From positions 2,542,001 to 2,606,000 of the forward strand of contig NZ_AP022570.1 of NCBI RefSeq assembly GCF_010728325.1: 64,000 bases of DNA, written 5' to 3'. Made by a program: the position numbers and the translations under genes. The DNA is from Mycolicibacterium poriferae (lineage in GTDB: Bacteria; Actinomycetota; Actinomycetes; Mycobacteriales; Mycobacteriaceae). Positions within the stretch are counted from its first letter, which is position 1; each line of letters begins with the position of its first letter. The notes beneath the pieces are model-generated. The model was not told where the DNA came from. It saw only the letters and a list, made by a program, of their open reading frames with translations, and searched no databases. Below are positions 31,203 through 41,569 of this stretch, piece by piece.

Positions 31203-32798
31203 GTGAGTCTGCCTGTGGTACTGATAGCCGACAAGCTGGCCGCCTCGACCGTGGAAGCCCTGGGTGACCAGGTGGATGTCCGCTGGGTCGACGGCCCCGA
31301 CCGGGAGAAGCTCCTCGCCGCGGTGGTGGACGCCGACGCACTGCTGGTGCGGTCGGCCACCACCGTCGACGCCGAGGTGTTGGCCGCTGCCCCCCGGCTG
31401 AAGATCGTCGCCCGCGCCGGCGTCGGTCTCGACAACGTCGACGTCGAGGCGGCGACCGCGCGCGGTGTGCTGGTCGTCAACGCCCCCACCTCCAACATCC
31501 ACAGCGCAGCCGAGCACGCCGTGGCGCTGATGCTGGCCGCCGCCCGGCAGATCCCCGCCGCCGACGCCACCTTGCGGGAACACACCTGGAAGCGGTCGTC
31601 GTTCTCCGGTACCGAGATCTTCGGCAAGACGGTCGGCGTGGTGGGCCTGGGCCGGATCGGCCAGCTGGTGGCCCAGCGGTTGGCGGCCTTCGGGGCGCAC
31701 ATCGTCGCCTACGACCCCTACGTGTCGCATGCGCTCGCCGCGCAGCTGGGCATCGAGTTGCTCACGCTCGACGACCTGCTCGGTCGAGCCGACTTCATCT
31801 CGGTGCACCTGCCCAAGACCAAGGAGACGGCGGGTCTGATCGGCAAGGAGGCGCTGGGCAAGACCAAACCCGGCGTGATCATCGTCAACGCCGCCCGGGG
31901 TGGACTGATCGACGAGCAGGCGCTGGCCGAGGCCATCACGGGCGGACACGTCCGCGGGGCCGGCCTGGACGTCTTCGCCACCGAGCCGTGCACCGACAGC
32001 CCACTGTTCGAGCTGCCGCAGGTCGTGGTGACGCCGCACCTGGGTGCATCGACCGCCGAAGCGCAGGACCGCGCCGGCACCGACGTCGCCGCCAGCGTCA
32101 AGCTGGCCCTGGCCGGGGAGTTCGTGCCCGACGCGGTCAACGTCGGCGGCGGCGCCGTCGGCGAGGAGGTCGCGCCGTGGCTCGACCTGGTGCGCAAGCT
32201 GGGTCTGCTGGCCGGGGTGCTCTCGCCCGAACTGCCCGTGTCGCTGGCGGTCAACGTATGCGGTGAGCTGGCCGCGGGCGGACCCGGTGAGGTCGAGGTG
32301 CTGCGGCTGTCTGCGCTGCGTGGGCTGTTCTCGGCGGTGATCGAGGACCCGGTGACGTTCGTCAACGCGCCGGCGTTGGCCGCCGAGCGGGGCGTCGAGG
32401 CCTCGATCTCCACCCAGTCGGAAAGCCCCAACCACCGCAGCGTGGTCGACGTGCGGGCTGTGGGCGCCGACGGGGTCACGGTCAACGTCGCCGGCGCGCT
32501 GTCGGGTCCGCAGATGGTGGAGAAGGTCGTCCAGATCAATGGACGCAACCTCGACCTGCGCGCTGAGGGCGTCAATCTGATCATCAACTACGACGACCAG
32601 CCGGGTGCCCTGGGCAAGATCGGCACGCTGCTCGGCGGGGCGGGCGCCAACATCCTCGCCGCACAGTTGAGTCAGGACGCCGACGGTGAGGGCGCCACGG
32701 TCATGCTGCGCCTGGATCGCCAGGTGCCCGCCGACGTGCTCGCCGCGATCGGTCGCGACGTGGCCGCGGTGACGCTGGAAGTGGTGGATCTGTCATGA
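31203..32798 (+). CDS. serA: D-3-phosphoglycerate dehydrogenase
   Basis: First enzyme of serine synthesis, oxidising 3-phosphoglycerate. The 531-residue length fits the long mycobacterial form. The Rossmann core has GLGRIG at residues 148-153 and the catalytic histidine in VTPHLGAST. An intervening ASB domain follows, then a C-terminal ACT domain from about residue 455 ([21 protein letters not shown]) that senses serine. A -10 like TAGGCT (31189-31194) is 8 nt before the GTG start. The stop overlaps leuB by four bases, tying serine and leucine synthesis into one transcript. Confidence 0.96.
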   Translation: MSLPVVLIADKLAASTVEALGDQVDVRWVDGPDREKLLAAVVDADALLVRSATTVDAEVLAAAPRLKIVARAGVGLDNVDVEAATARGVLVVNAPTSNIHSAAEHAVALMLAAARQIPAADATLREHTWKRSSFSGTEIFGKTVGVVGLGRIGQLVAQRLAAFGAHIVAYDPYVSHALAAQLGIELLTLDDLLGRADFISVHLPKTKETAGLIGKEALGKTKPGVIIVNAARGGLIDEQALAEAITGGHVRGAGLDVFATEPCTDSPLFELPQVVVTPHLGASTAEAQDRAGTDVAASVKLALAGEFVPDAVNVGGGAVGEEVAPWLDLVRKLGLLAGVLSPELPVSLAVNVCGELAAGGPGEVEVLRLSALRGLFSAVIEDPVTFVNAPALAAERGVEASISTQSESPNHRSVVDVRAVGADGVTVNVAGALSGPQMVEKVVQINGRNLDLRAEGVNLIINYDDQPGALGKIGTLLGGAGANILAAQLSQDADGEGATVMLRLDRQVPADVLAAIGRDVAAVTLEVVDLS

Positions 32799-33817
32799 CC
32801 GCAGCGATGAGGCTGGGTGTGATCGCCGGCGACGGCATCGGCCCGGAAGTGGTTGGCGAGGCGCTCAAGGTCCTCGATGCCGTGTTCCCCGGAGTGGAGA
32901 AGACCGAGTACGAGCTGGGCGCGCGGCTGTATCACCGCACCGGCGAGGTGCTGCCGGACTCGGTGCTCGACGAGATCAAGGGCCAGGACGCCATCCTGCT
33001 GGGCGCGATCGGTGACCCGTCGGTGCCCAGCGGGCTGCTGGAGCGGGGGCTGTTGCTGCGGATCCGCTTCGCGCTCGACCACCACATCAACCTGCGGCCC
33101 GGGCGGCTCTATCCGGGAGTGGCCAGTCCGCTGGCCGGTGATCCCGAGATCGATTTCGTGGTCGTGCGGGAGGGCACCGAAGGCCCCTATACCGGCAACG
33201 GTGGGGCCATCCGGGTCGACACCCCCCACGAGATCGCCACCGAGGTCAGTGTCAACACCGCTTACGGGGTGCGGCGTGTGGTGCAGGACGCGTTCGGTCG
33301 CGCCCAGCAGCGCCGCAAGCATCTGACGCTGGTGCACAAGAACAACGTGCTGACGTACGCGGGCTCGCTGTGGTGGCGCACGGTGCAGGCGGTGGCCGCG
33401 GAGTACCCCGACGTCGAGGTGGCTTACCAGCACGTCGATGCCGCCACGATCCACCTGGTGACCGACCCGGGCCGGTTCGACGTCATCGTCACCGACAACC
33501 TGTTCGGCGACATCATCACCGACCTCGCTGCCGCGGTGTGCGGCGGTATCGGTCTCGCGGCAAGCGGCAACATCGACGCCACCCGCATCAATCCGTCGAT
33601 GTTCGAACCGGTGCACGGCAGCGCGCCGGACATCGCCGGGCAGGGCGTCGCCGACCCGACCGCGGCGATCATGTCGGTCGCGTTGCTGTTGGCGCACGTC
33701 GGCGAACTGGAGGCGGCGGCCAAGGTAGACCGGGCCGTGGAGGACCACCTGGCCACCCGCGGAGACGCCCGGCTGACCACGTCCGAGGTCGGCCGGCGCA
33801 TCCTGGACCGGCTCTGA
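32795..33817 (+). CDS. leuB: 3-isopropylmalate dehydrogenase
   Basis: Oxidative decarboxylation step of leucine synthesis; 340 residues, short actinobacterial form. Landmarks are [16 protein letters not shown], the substrate loop [22 protein letters not shown], the catalytic Y/K region [14 protein letters not shown] and [10 protein letters not shown], and the metal site [18 protein letters not shown]. It is coupled to serA by an ATGA overlap. The other leu genes leuC and leuD lie 6 kb downstream behind an IclR-type regulator. Confidence 0.95.
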   Translation: MTAAMRLGVIAGDGIGPEVVGEALKVLDAVFPGVEKTEYELGARLYHRTGEVLPDSVLDEIKGQDAILLGAIGDPSVPSGLLERGLLLRIRFALDHHINLRPGRLYPGVASPLAGDPEIDFVVVREGTEGPYTGNGGAIRVDTPHEIATEVSVNTAYGVRRVVQDAFGRAQQRRKHLTLVHKNNVLTYAGSLWWRTVQAVAAEYPDVEVAYQHVDAATIHLVTDPGRFDVIVTDNLFGDIITDLAAAVCGGIGLAASGNIDATRINPSMFEPVHGSAPDIAGQGVADPTAAIMSVALLLAHVGELEAAAKVDRAVEDHLATRGDARLTTSEVGRRILDRL

Positions 33818-33893
33818 GGCGCGCGCGATAGCGACGATCGCGACGCTGAGCCGGCAGTGCTGGCTGTTCGTCGTCGGATCGTCGCTGTTCGCC

Positions 33894-34448
33894 GTGGCCA
33901 CGCTGCCCGGTTTCGGGGGATGGGCCGGGGCGGCCGCGGCCAACGCACTGTGTTTCGTCGGCTCGTGGTTCTTCACCGCCGCGGCATGGGTGCAGCTGCA
34001 GTTGTCGGAGCAGACTGCTCGTGGCGAATGGTCCTCGGCCGCTGTGCAATTCATCGGGACGGTGTTGTTCAACGTCAGTACCGCGGCGGCGGTCTGGACG
34101 CACGCAGTGTCGGCGGAGCGCAGGTACGTCTGGGCGCCCGACGCCGCGGGCTCGCTGGCTTTCCTGGTCAGTGCGGTGATCGGATTGTCCGCCGTGGCCG
34201 CCGCCGTCGGCTCGGTCGATCTGCGCCGGCGGCAGTGGGCGGCTGCCGTGGTGAATCTCGTCGGTTGCCTCGCGTTCGGGGTGTCCGCGGTGGCCGCGCA
34301 CGTGGGCCGCACCGGGGTCACCGCCGACCCGCGGCTGGCGACCGCGGGGACATTTCTCGGCGCGCTGTGCTTCCTGGTCGCAGCTCTGATCGTGCTGCCC
34401 CGAGGCTCGGCCGGGCCCTCCGCCCACGCTCACGCGACGTCCTCCTGA
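33894..34448 (+). CDS. Multipass membrane protein of unknown function, start uncertain
   Basis: The first standard start codon (GTG 33894) gives 184 residues with about five hydrophobic helices. The frame is open back to 33777 without any ATG, GTG or TTG, yet the unclaimed stretch encodes LSRQCWLFVVGSSLFAVATLPGF, a full membrane helix continuous with the protein. The annotated start therefore probably removes the first helix. A rare start codon (ATA 33828, ATC 33837 or CTG 33846) or a sequence error may be involved. The helix pattern recalls YrhK-like membrane proteins. It follows leuB closely and is absent at this place in M. tuberculosis. Confidence 0.6.
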   Translation: MATLPGFGGWAGAAAANALCFVGSWFFTAAAWVQLQLSEQTARGEWSSAAVQFIGTVLFNVSTAAAVWTHAVSAERRYVWAPDAAGSLAFLVSAVIGLSAVAAAVGSVDLRRRQWAAAVVNLVGCLAFGVSAVAAHVGRTGVTADPRLATAGTFLGALCFLVAALIVLPRGSAGPSAHAHATSS

Positions 34449-34512
34449 CCAGGAAAGCCGCGGTGACCGAGGGTGTTCCGGCGTCTGCGTACCCGGGGGA
34501 CGGCCGCGGCGG

Positions 34513-35751
34513 TCAACCGCTGCGCGCAGAGCCCCGACGGTCGCTGACGCTCCCGGCGGGCACCGGTACCGCGGGGATCGCGAGAAGCGGAAAGATGGCG
34601 CACACCGCGAAAGCCACCGGGAACCCGACGATTCCGATGAGACCACCGAACAACGGCGGCGCGACACCGGCGGTCAGCAACTGGCTGGTGTTCTGAGTGC
34701 CCAGCGCCCGTCCGCTCCAGAACGGGCCCGCGTTCTCGGCGATGGCGGTGAAGGCCAACCCGTTGTCCGACACCGTGATCACCGAGGCCGCCATCATCAG
34801 CGCGATGCTGACGGGGGAGTCGAGCGCATCGGTCACGGCGAGCAGCATCATCGACACGGCCGCGGCGAGGGCGATGGCCCGGATGGGGCGAAGACGGGCG
34901 GACACCACGTCACCGCTGCGGCGCAGCACCCCATCCGACCAGCGACCGGCGCCGACCCGGCCGCCCGCTCCCAGCAGCTGGGCCAACATCACCAGCGTGC
35001 CGGCCGAGCCAGGCGACCAGCCGTGCGCGTCGATCAGCCACACCAGGGTGAAGGTCCACACCAGCACCTGGGGCACGACGAGCAGCACCGACGCGAGGTG
35101 GATGCGCCACAACATCGACGATCCCCGGTAGGGGTTGGCCAGTTCGGTCGGATCGGCCTGTGACCGCGTCGGCCGGGGCGGATCGACGACGGCCACCACA
35201 CACACCACTGCCGACGCCGCGCAGACGATACCGGGGAACAGCAGCGCCGCCGAGATTCCATGGGACTCGGCCAGACGGGGGATGACCAGCGCGCCGACCC
35301 CCACTCCCAGCGGTTGGGCGGTCTGGCGGATGCCCATGACCAGTCCACGCCGGCGGGCGTCGAACCAGCCGACTACGAGCCGCCCGCTGGCCGAATTGCT
35401 GCTGGCCGCGGCCATGCCGCCCAGGAACAGGAAGACCCCCACGGCGACGAGGGACTGCACTGAGGCTGCAGCGAACGCCGCGGCTGCGGTCGAGACGGAT
35501 CCGAGGGTGAGAACGAGGCGCTCACCGAACCGGTCCACGGCATAACCCCACGCGATCAGCGTGACCACCATGCCGAGGCTGGGCAGAGATGACAGCAGCC
35601 CGGCGGTCGCCAGGGTCAGCCCGCGCTCCGTCTGCAGCGTCGGGATCAGGAAAGCCACCCCGTTGATGAACACATTGGCGCACAGCGTGGTCACCAGGGC
35701 GATGACCAGCATCGACCAGCGTCGCAGGGAGCTGATCGCGTCGACGGGCAC
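34513..35751 (-). CDS. Major facilitator superfamily transporter (Rv2994-like)
   Basis: Twelve-helix MFS permease, 412 residues. The loop 2-3 signature is WGYAVDRFGERLVLT, and ARRRGLVMGIRQTAQPLGVGVG marks helices 4-5, as in cyanate/nitrate-type and related drug transporters. The C-terminal tail is short and cytosolic. The substrate is unknown; M. tuberculosis has a syntenic copy. The GTG at 35751 follows conserved placement. The promoter region shared with the divergent FAH gene contains the periodic GTCTCA boxes. Confidence 0.8.
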   Translation of the reverse strand: MPVDAISSLRRWSMLVIALVTTLCANVFINGVAFLIPTLQTERGLTLATAGLLSSLPSLGMVVTLIAWGYAVDRFGERLVLTLGSVSTAAAAFAAASVQSLVAVGVFLFLGGMAAASSNSASGRLVVGWFDARRRGLVMGIRQTAQPLGVGVGALVIPRLAESHGISAALLFPGIVCAASAVVCVVAVVDPPRPTRSQADPTELANPYRGSSMLWRIHLASVLLVVPQVLVWTFTLVWLIDAHGWSPGSAGTLVMLAQLLGAGGRVGAGRWSDGVLRRSGDVVSARLRPIRAIALAAAVSMMLLAVTDALDSPVSIALMMAASVITVSDNGLAFTAIAENAGPFWSGRALGTQNTSQLLTAGVAPPLFGGLIGIVGFPVAFAVCAIFPLLAIPAVPVPAGSVSDRRGSARSG

Positions 35752-35760
35752 GGCGCCATC

Positions 35761-35810
35761 GTCTCACATCCGTCTCATCTGATTGAACATCTGTCTCAAA
35801 ATATGAGACA
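35761..35810. promoter_or_regulatory. Array of four GTCTCA/TGAGAC boxes
   Basis: GTCTCA occurs at 35761, 35772 and 35793, and its inverse TGAGAC at 35804. The steps are 11, 21 and 11 bp, so all boxes lie on nearly one face of the helix. The last two form TGTCTCA-AAATA-TGAGACA. The same core flanks the IclR-leuC promoter at 39234-39273. Confidence 0.65.
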
Positions 35811-35867
35811 TGATCGGCTGCCCGGCCACCGGACCCGGGCATCGCGGCAGGGCACTAGGCTGAAGAC

Positions 35868-36656
35868 ATGCGTCTCGGCCGAATCGCCAGCCCCGACGGG
35901 GTCGCCTTCGTCAGCATCGAAGGCCCCCCCGATCAGCCGGGTGAGGCGATCGCGCGCGAGATCGCCGAGCACCCGTTCGGTGCGCCCACCTTCACCGGGC
36001 GGCAGTGGCCTCTCGCCGACACCCGGCTGCTCGCCCCGATTCTGGCCAGCAAGGTCGTCTGCATGGGCAAGAACTATGCCGCCCACATCGAGGAGATGGG
36101 CGGCGGCACCTTCGAGGACCCGATCATCTTCCTCAAGCCCAACACGTCGATCATCGGACCCAACACCGCGATCCAACTCCCGGCTGACGCGCATCCGGTG
36201 CATTTCGAAGGCGAACTGGCCGCGGTCATCGGCCGCCCGTGCAAAGACGTGCCGGCCGCGCGCGCCGCCGAGAACATCCTGGGCTACACGATCGCCAACG
36301 ACGTCTCGGCGCGCGACCAGCAGAAGAAGGACGGTCAGTGGATGCGCGCGAAAGGCCACGACACCTTCTGCCCGGTCGGGCCGTGGATCGTCACCGATGT
36401 CGACCCGGCCGATCTCGAGCTGCGCACCGAGGTCAATGGCGAGGTCAAGCAGCGGTCCAGGACCTCGCTGATGATCCATGACATCGGCGCCATCGTCGAA
36501 TGGATCTCGCGGGTGATGACGCTGCTACCCGGCGATTTGATCTTGACCGGAACTCCCGAGGGCGTGGCCCCCATCGAGGACGGCGACACCGTCAGCATCA
36601 CCGTCGAGGGCATCGGCACCCTTTCCAATCCTGTTGTGCGCAAAGGACACCAGTGA
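35868..36656 (+). CDS. Fumarylacetoacetate hydrolase family protein (Rv2993c-like)
   Basis: FAH-superfamily hydrolase or isomerase/decarboxylase, 262 residues. It contains [16 protein letters not shown] and the metal-binding acids in [11 protein letters not shown] and [10 protein letters not shown], then [13 protein letters not shown] and [17 protein letters not shown]. The family acts on 2-hydroxyhepta-2,4-diene-dioate-like intermediates or on oxaloacetate; the substrate here is not determined. A -10 like TAGGCT (35856-35861) ends 6 nt before the ATG, so transcription is probably leaderless. It overlaps gltX by four bases, an odd pairing that is nonetheless conserved in mycobacteria. Confidence 0.88.
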   Translation: MRLGRIASPDGVAFVSIEGPPDQPGEAIAREIAEHPFGAPTFTGRQWPLADTRLLAPILASKVVCMGKNYAAHIEEMGGGTFEDPIIFLKPNTSIIGPNTAIQLPADAHPVHFEGELAAVIGRPCKDVPAARAAENILGYTIANDVSARDQQKKDGQWMRAKGHDTFCPVGPWIVTDVDPADLELRTEVNGEVKQRSRTSLMIHDIGAIVEWISRVMTLLPGDLILTGTPEGVAPIEDGDTVSITVEGIGTLSNPVVRKGHQ

Positions 36657-38128
36657 CCACCAGAGTCAGATTCTGCCCCTCACCGACCGGTACGCCGCAT
36701 GTCGGGCTGATTCGCACCGCCCTGTTCAACTGGGCCTACGCGCGACACACGGGCGGGACGTTCGTGTTCCGCATCGAGGACACCGATTCTCAGCGGGACA
36801 GCGAGGACAGCTATCTGGCTCTGCTGGATGCGCTGCGCTGGCTGGGTCTGGACTGGGATGAGGGGCCCGAGGTCGGCGGACCCTACGGCCCCTATCGACA
36901 GTCGCAGCGCCGCGACATCTACACCGATGTGATCCAGCGGCTGCTCGACACCGGCGAGGCGTACGAGGCGTTCTCCACGGCCGAGGAGGTCGAGGCGCGG
37001 CACCTGGCGGCGGGGCGCAGCCCCAAACTGGGCTACGACAACTACGACCGCACGCTGACCGACGAGCAGCGTGCGGCCTTCCGGGCCGAGGGACGCCGGC
37101 CGGTGGTGCGGCTGCGCATGCCCGACGAAGACATGACGTGGCAGGATCTGGTCCGCGGGGAGACCACGTTCCCAGCGGGCTCGATTCCCGACTTCGCGTT
37201 GACCCGCGGCAACGGAGAACCGTTGTACACGTTGGTCAATCCGGTGGACGACGCGTTGATGAAGATCACCCACGTCCTGCGCGGTGAAGACCTGCTGCCG
37301 TCGACGCCCCGCCAGCTGGCGCTGTACGAGGCACTGACCCGCCTGGGCGTGGCCGAGGCGACCCCGCGCTTCGCTCACCTGCCCTCGGTGCTGGGTGACG
37401 GGAACAAGAAGCTGTCCAAGCGCGACCCGCAGTCCAACCTGTTCCTGCACCGCGAGCGCGGATTCATCCCCGAGGGCCTGCTCAACTACCTTGCTCTGCT
37501 GGGCTGGTCGATCGCCGACGACCGGGACGTGTTCAGCGTCGAGGAGATGGTCGCCGCCTTCGATGTCGCCGACGTCAACTCCAACCCGGCCCGTTTCGAC
37601 CAGAAGAAGGCCGACGCGCTGAACGCCGAACACATCAGGCTGCTGGCCCCGGCCGAGTTCGAACGCCGGCTGGCCGAGTACTTCGCTGCTCACGGACACG
37701 ACACCGGTCTCGACGAGGCCCAGTTCGCCGAGGCCGCGCAGTTGGTGCAGACCCGCATCGTCGTGCTCTCGGATGCCTGGGATCTGCTGAAATTCCTCAG
37801 CGACGCGGAGTTCAGCCTCGACGAGAAGTCGGCGGGCAAGGAGCTCAAAGAGGCGGCGGTGCCGGTGCTGACGGCTGCGCTGGGGGCACTGGAGGATGTG
37901 TCGCGGTGGGAGACCGCCGAGATCGAGGCGGCGCTCAAGACGGCGTTGATCGACGGCTTGGAGCTCAAACCGCGCAAGGCGTTCGGACCGGTCAGGGTCG
38001 CCGCGACCGGCTCCTCGGTCAGCCCGCCGCTGTTCGAATCGCTGGCGCTGCTGGGCCGCGATCGCAGCCTGGCGCGCCTGCGCGCCGGTCGGGACCACGC
38101 CGCTGCGTCGGCGCCGGCGGAGGCGTGA
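36653..38128 (+). CDS. gltX: Glutamyl-tRNA synthetase
   Basis: Class I synthetase, 491 residues. The HIGH-type motif is in [19 protein letters not shown] near the start, and KMSKS appears as [11 protein letters not shown]. The discriminatory anticodon-binding domain fills the C-terminal third. The GTG at 36653 sits in the FAH stop codon. In mycobacteria this enzyme is thought to charge tRNA(Gln) with Glu as well, which GatCAB then amidates. The two substrate tRNAs are encoded immediately downstream, and gatC, gatA and gatB are in the same window. Confidence 0.95.
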   Translation: MTTRVRFCPSPTGTPHVGLIRTALFNWAYARHTGGTFVFRIEDTDSQRDSEDSYLALLDALRWLGLDWDEGPEVGGPYGPYRQSQRRDIYTDVIQRLLDTGEAYEAFSTAEEVEARHLAAGRSPKLGYDNYDRTLTDEQRAAFRAEGRRPVVRLRMPDEDMTWQDLVRGETTFPAGSIPDFALTRGNGEPLYTLVNPVDDALMKITHVLRGEDLLPSTPRQLALYEALTRLGVAEATPRFAHLPSVLGDGNKKLSKRDPQSNLFLHRERGFIPEGLLNYLALLGWSIADDRDVFSVEEMVAAFDVADVNSNPARFDQKKADALNAEHIRLLAPAEFERRLAEYFAAHGHDTGLDEAQFAEAAQLVQTRIVVLSDAWDLLKFLSDAEFSLDEKSAGKELKEAAVPVLTAALGALEDVSRWETAEIEAALKTALIDGLELKPRKAFGPVRVAATGSSVSPPLFESLALLGRDRSLARLRAGRDHAAASAPAEA

Positions 38129-38246
38129 AAAACCACCGCAGAATCTTTGGTAGTCTGCTCGTCGGCCGCCAATGCGGCGCTCCACGGATCCACCGGGGTG
38201 CGTCGAGGCCGGAAATAGCTTGTGACCAGCGGTGACAGGCAGCCAA

Positions 38247-38318
38247 TGGGGTATGGTGTAATTGGCAACACAGCTGATTCTGGTTCAGCCATTCTAGGTT
38301 CGAGTCCTGGTACCCCAG
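38247..38318 (+). tRNA. tRNA-Gln (anticodon CTG)
   Basis: A 72-nt cloverleaf: acceptor TGGGGTA with TACCCCA, discriminator G38318, anticodon stem GCTGA-TCAGC with CTG at 38280-38282, and T arm GGTTCGAGTCC. The 3' CCA is not encoded. It starts 118 bp after gltX; a -10 like TAGTCT lies at 38151-38156. Confidence 0.95.
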
Positions 38319-38382
38319 CGAGACAACGAGATTAGGTCAGCGTTCTCGGCTGAGTTATGCTGACCGTCCGAAACGAGTTCTA

Positions 38383-38455
38383 GCCCCCGTCGTCTAGCGG
38401 CCTAGGACGCCGCCCTCTCACGGCGGTAGCGTGGGTTCGAATCCCATCGGGGGTA
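38383..38455 (+). tRNA. tRNA-Glu (anticodon CTC)
   Basis: Acceptor GCCCCCG with CGGGGGT, discriminator A38455, anticodon stem CCGCC-GGCGG with CTC at 38417-38419, and T arm GGGTTCGAATCCC. CCA follows directly at 38456-38458, so its 3' end is encoded, unlike the tRNA-Gln upstream. Confidence 0.96.
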
Positions 38456-38466
38456 CCAGTCACCGG

Positions 38467-38501
38467 CTCCGGACCGAATGCGGTCCGGAGTTTCGTGCTT
38501 T
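38467..38501 (+). terminator. Terminator of the tRNA-Glu transcript
   Basis: A perfect 9-bp stem (CTCCGGACC with GGTCCGGAG) and 6-nt loop start 9 bp after the encoded CCA. It is followed by TTTCGTGCTTT. Confidence 0.85.
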
Positions 38502-38539
38502 CCAGGCCCTCCATTGCGAGGTCGTCGTGCGTTTCCAGG

Positions 38540-39241
38540 TCACAGACGGCGGGTGAGCGCCTCCGCGGCGGCGACCAGGTCCGCGGCCCACCGTGCGCCC
38601 GGCCGGCGGCCGATCCGATCGATCGGACCTGACACCGACACTGCCGCGATGACGACACCGCGGGCGTCGCGGACCGGCGCTGAGACGCTGGCCACACCCG
38701 GCTCTCGTTCGGCCACACTCTGCGCCCACCCGCGCTTGCGCACCTCGGCCAGCGTGCGATCGCTGAAGCTCGCGGCCGGTAGCACCGCGTGCTGGGTCGC
38801 GGTGTCGGCGTAGGCGAGCAGCACCTTGGCGCCGGACCCGGCGGTCATCGGCAGGCGGGTTCCGACGGGCACGGTGTCGCGCAGCCCTGCCGGTGGTTCG
38901 AGCGCCGCCACACAGATCCGGGAGGTGCCCTCGCGCCGGTACAACTGCACGCTCTCTCCGGTCAGCTCCCGCAGGCGCGGCAACACCGAAGCGCCCGCGG
39001 CCAGCAGCGGATCTTTGACGTGGCGGGCCAGTTCGGTGACCGCGGGGCCGATGTGCCACTGGCCGTCGCCGTCCCGGGCCAGCAGCCGGTGGGTTTCCAA
39101 GCCGACAGCCAAGCGGTGTGCAGTGGCCCGGGGGAGCTCGGTCCGCTCGCACAGATCGGCGAGCCCGCACGGTGAGTCGGCGACCGCGTGAAGAACGCTC
39201 ATCGCTTTGTCCAACACGCCGATGCCGCTATCCTGTCTCAC
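38540..39241 (-). CDS. ltbR: IclR-family transcriptional regulator, LtbR-like
   Basis: IclR regulator of 233 residues in the place of Rv2989. The N-terminal winged helix covers [20 protein letters not shown] and [19 protein letters not shown]; the C-terminal effector domain runs from about residue 75, with [21 protein letters not shown]. It is divergent from leuCD. In Corynebacterium the counterpart LtbR represses leuB, leuCD and trp genes, so leucine-pathway control is the expected role. The GTG start at 39241 falls inside the proposed operator, so repression of its own gene is likely; ATG 39202 is a possible later start. Confidence 0.85.
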   Translation of the reverse strand: MRQDSGIGVLDKAMSVLHAVADSPCGLADLCERTELPRATAHRLAVGLETHRLLARDGDGQWHIGPAVTELARHVKDPLLAAGASVLPRLRELTGESVQLYRREGTSRICVAALEPPAGLRDTVPVGTRLPMTAGSGAKVLLAYADTATQHAVLPAASFSDRTLAEVRKRGWAQSVAEREPGVASVSAPVRDARGVVIAAVSVSGPIDRIGRRPGARWAADLVAAAEALTRRL

Positions 39242-39273
39242 AAGGAGATACTGTCGTCCCAGATTGTGAGATA
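39234..39273. promoter_or_regulatory. Candidate LtbR operator between ltbR and leuC
   Basis: TGTCTCACAA (39234-39243) and TTGTGAGATA (39264-39273) are inverted copies matching at 9 of 10 positions, with centres 30 bp apart (about three helical turns). The left arm covers the ltbR start codon and the right arm ends 6 bp before leuC. Confidence 0.65.
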
Positions 39274-39279
39274 GTCAAG

Positions 39280-40725
39280 ATGGCCCTCGCGCACCAGCCC
39301 CGCACCATGGCCGAAAAGGTGTGGAACGACCACGTCGTCGTTTCCGGAACCGGAGAGGGCGGGGCACGTCAACCCGACCTCATCTACATCGACCTGCATC
39401 TGGTTCACGAAGTGACCAGTCCGCAGGCCTTCGACGGGCTGCGGCTCGCCGGTCGTCCCGTACGCAGGCCGGACCTGACGATCGCGACCGAAGACCACAA
39501 TGTGCCGACCGTCGACATCGACAAGCCGATCGTGGATCCGGTTTCTCGCACGCAGGTCGAGACGCTGCGCCGCAACTGCGACGAGTTCGGCATCCGGCTG
39601 CACCCGATGGGTGACGCCGAGCAGGGCATCGTGCACATCATCGGGCCGCAACTCGGGTTGACCCAGCCCGGGATGACGGTGGTCTGTGGTGACAGCCACA
39701 CCTCCACCCATGGCGCCTTCGGTGCGCTGGCCATGGGCATCGGCACATCCGAGGTCGAGCACGTGCTCGCGACCCAGACGCTGCCGCTGCGGCCGTTCAA
39801 GACCATGGCGGTCAACGTCGACGGCCGGCTTCCAGCGGGCGTCAGCGCCAAAGACATCATCCTGGCGGTCATCGCCAAGATCGGCACCGGCGGTGGGCAG
39901 GGCCACGTGATCGAATACCGCGGCACCGCCATCGAATCGCTGTCGATGGAAGGCCGGATGACGATCTGCAACATGAGCATCGAAGCCGGCGCCCGAGCGG
40001 GCATGGTCGCCCCCGACGAGACCACCTTCGAGTTCCTGCGGGGTCGACCCCACGCGCCTCAGGGCGCCGCCTGGGACACCGCGGTCGAAGCGTGGAGTCA
40101 GCTGCGTACCGACGACGGCGCCGCATTCGACACCGAGGTCTACCTCGACGCGTCGACGCTGAGTCCCTTCGTGACGTGGGGAACGAATCCCGGACAGGGC
40201 GTACCGCTGGCGGGTTCGGTGCCGGACCCGGAACTGATGCTCGACGAGGGAGAGCGGCAGTCTGCCGAGAAGGCGTTGGCCTACATGGACCTTCGCCCGG
40301 GAATGGCGATGCGCGACATCACCGTCGACACGGTGTTCGTCGGGTCCTGCACCAACGGACGCATCGAGGATCTGCGCGTCGTCGCCGACGTCCTGCGGGG
40401 CCGCCGTGTCGCCGACGGGGTTCGGATGTTGGTGGTGCCCGGATCGATGCGCGTGCGCGCCCAAGCCGAAGCCGAAGGGCTGGGCGAGGTGTTCACCGCG
40501 GCCGGGGCCGAGTGGCGGCAGGCGGGGTGCTCGATGTGCTTGGGAATGAACCCCGATCAGCTCTCTCCGGGCCAGCGCTGCGCGTCCACGTCGAACCGGA
40601 ACTTCGAAGGCCGGCAGGGCAAGGGCGGCCGCACCCACCTGGTTTCGCCTGCGGTCGCGGCCGCGACCGCGGTCCGTGGCACCTTGTCCTCGCCTGCCGA
40701 TCTGCCCGCGGCCCCGGCCCGCTGA
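39280..40725 (+). CDS. leuC: 3-isopropylmalate dehydratase large subunit
   Basis: Aconitase-family [4Fe-4S] subunit of isopropylmalate isomerase, 481 residues. The cluster ligands are C357 in VGSCTN and C417/C420 in [10 protein letters not shown]. Other conserved parts are [26 protein letters not shown] and [10 protein letters not shown]. The ATG at 39280 gives [15 protein letters not shown], in line with the M. tuberculosis protein. It is cotranscribed with leuD, 49 bp downstream. The proposed LtbR operator lies immediately before the start codon. Confidence 0.95.
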   Translation: MALAHQPRTMAEKVWNDHVVVSGTGEGGARQPDLIYIDLHLVHEVTSPQAFDGLRLAGRPVRRPDLTIATEDHNVPTVDIDKPIVDPVSRTQVETLRRNCDEFGIRLHPMGDAEQGIVHIIGPQLGLTQPGMTVVCGDSHTSTHGAFGALAMGIGTSEVEHVLATQTLPLRPFKTMAVNVDGRLPAGVSAKDIILAVIAKIGTGGGQGHVIEYRGTAIESLSMEGRMTICNMSIEAGARAGMVAPDETTFEFLRGRPHAPQGAAWDTAVEAWSQLRTDDGAAFDTEVYLDASTLSPFVTWGTNPGQGVPLAGSVPDPELMLDEGERQSAEKALAYMDLRPGMAMRDITVDTVFVGSCTNGRIEDLRVVADVLRGRRVADGVRMLVVPGSMRVRAQAEAEGLGEVFTAAGAEWRQAGCSMCLGMNPDQLSPGQRCASTSNRNFEGRQGKGGRTHLVSPAVAAATAVRGTLSSPADLPAAPAR

Positions 40726-40774
40726 ATTCCAGAGCCACCCCAGCCCCGAGCCCCAGAATCCTCAGGAGATCCCG

Positions 40775-41368
40775 ATGGAAGCTTTCCGCACCCACACCGG
40801 CATCGGCGTTCCGCTGCGGCGGTCCAACGTCGACACCGACCAGATCATCCCCGCGGTGTACTTGAAGCGCGTCACCCGAACGGGATTCGAGGACGGTCTG
40901 TTCGCCGCCTGGCGCACCGACCCGTCCTTCGTCTTGAATCAGGCCCCCTTCGACAACGGCTCGGTGTTGGTCGCCGGCCCGGACTTCGGAACCGGATCCT
41001 CCCGCGAACACGCGGTGTGGGCGCTCATGGACTTCGGATTCCGGGTCGTCATCTCGTCGCGATTCGCCGACATCTTCCGCGGCAATGCCGGCAAGGCAGG
41101 TCTGCTGGCGGCCGAAGTCGCCCAGGATGATGTGGAATTGTTGTGGAAGCTGATCGAACAACAGCCCGGGTTGGAAATTGGTGTAAATCTTCAAGATCGA
41201 ACGGTGACCGCAGGAACGGTCGTGGTGCCGTTCAACATTGACGACTACACCGCCTGGCGGCTGCTCGAAGGACTCGACGATATAGGCCTTACGCTGCGGA
41301 AACTCGATCAAATCGAGGAATATGAAAGCAGCCGTCCGGACTGGAAACCGCGCACCCTGCCCGCCTGA
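40775..41368 (+). CDS. leuD: 3-isopropylmalate dehydratase small subunit
   Basis: Swivel-domain subunit of isopropylmalate isomerase, 197 residues, pairing with LeuC. The start [27 protein letters not shown] and the substrate loop [19 protein letters not shown] are diagnostic. The ATG at 40775 has a CAGGAG ribosome site 8-13 bases upstream. It ends the leuCD operon. A modest hairpin follows the stop. Confidence 0.95.
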   Translation: MEAFRTHTGIGVPLRRSNVDTDQIIPAVYLKRVTRTGFEDGLFAAWRTDPSFVLNQAPFDNGSVLVAGPDFGTGSSREHAVWALMDFGFRVVISSRFADIFRGNAGKAGLLAAEVAQDDVELLWKLIEQQPGLEIGVNLQDRTVTAGTVVVPFNIDDYTAWRLLEGLDDIGLTLRKLDQIEEYESSRPDWKPRTLPA

Positions 41369-41372
41369 CGGC

Positions 41373-41414
41373 GGCCTTCGCAGAGGCGAATTCCGGACTC
41401 CGCAAGGCCCTTTT
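41373..41414 (+). terminator. Possible terminator after leuD
   Basis: GGCCTTCGC (41373-41381) pairs with GCAAGGCC (41402-41409) with one bulged base, followed by CTTTT. The loop is long (20 nt), so strength is uncertain. Confidence 0.4.
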
Positions 41415-41493
41415 GAGGCCTTCGGTAGGAGGCCAAGCGCAGCAATCGGATTGAAAAAAGTTCGCTGGCTTGGCCTGAAATTGCGCGTGGCTC

Positions 41494-41523
41494 TTGGAAA
41501 TCAGCAGGCAATGGGTTTACCGT
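41494..41523 (+). promoter_or_regulatory. Possible hupB promoter
   Basis: TTGGAA (41494-41499) and TACCGT (41518-41523) with an 18-nt spacer; the -10 hexamer is identical to the one at the ilvB leader. It would give a 5' leader of about 40 nt with GGAGG before the ATG. Confidence 0.4.
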
Positions 41524-41569
41524 GTCCACTAGTCGGCCCAAGTAGGGCCACTGGTTTCGGAGGTTTTGC

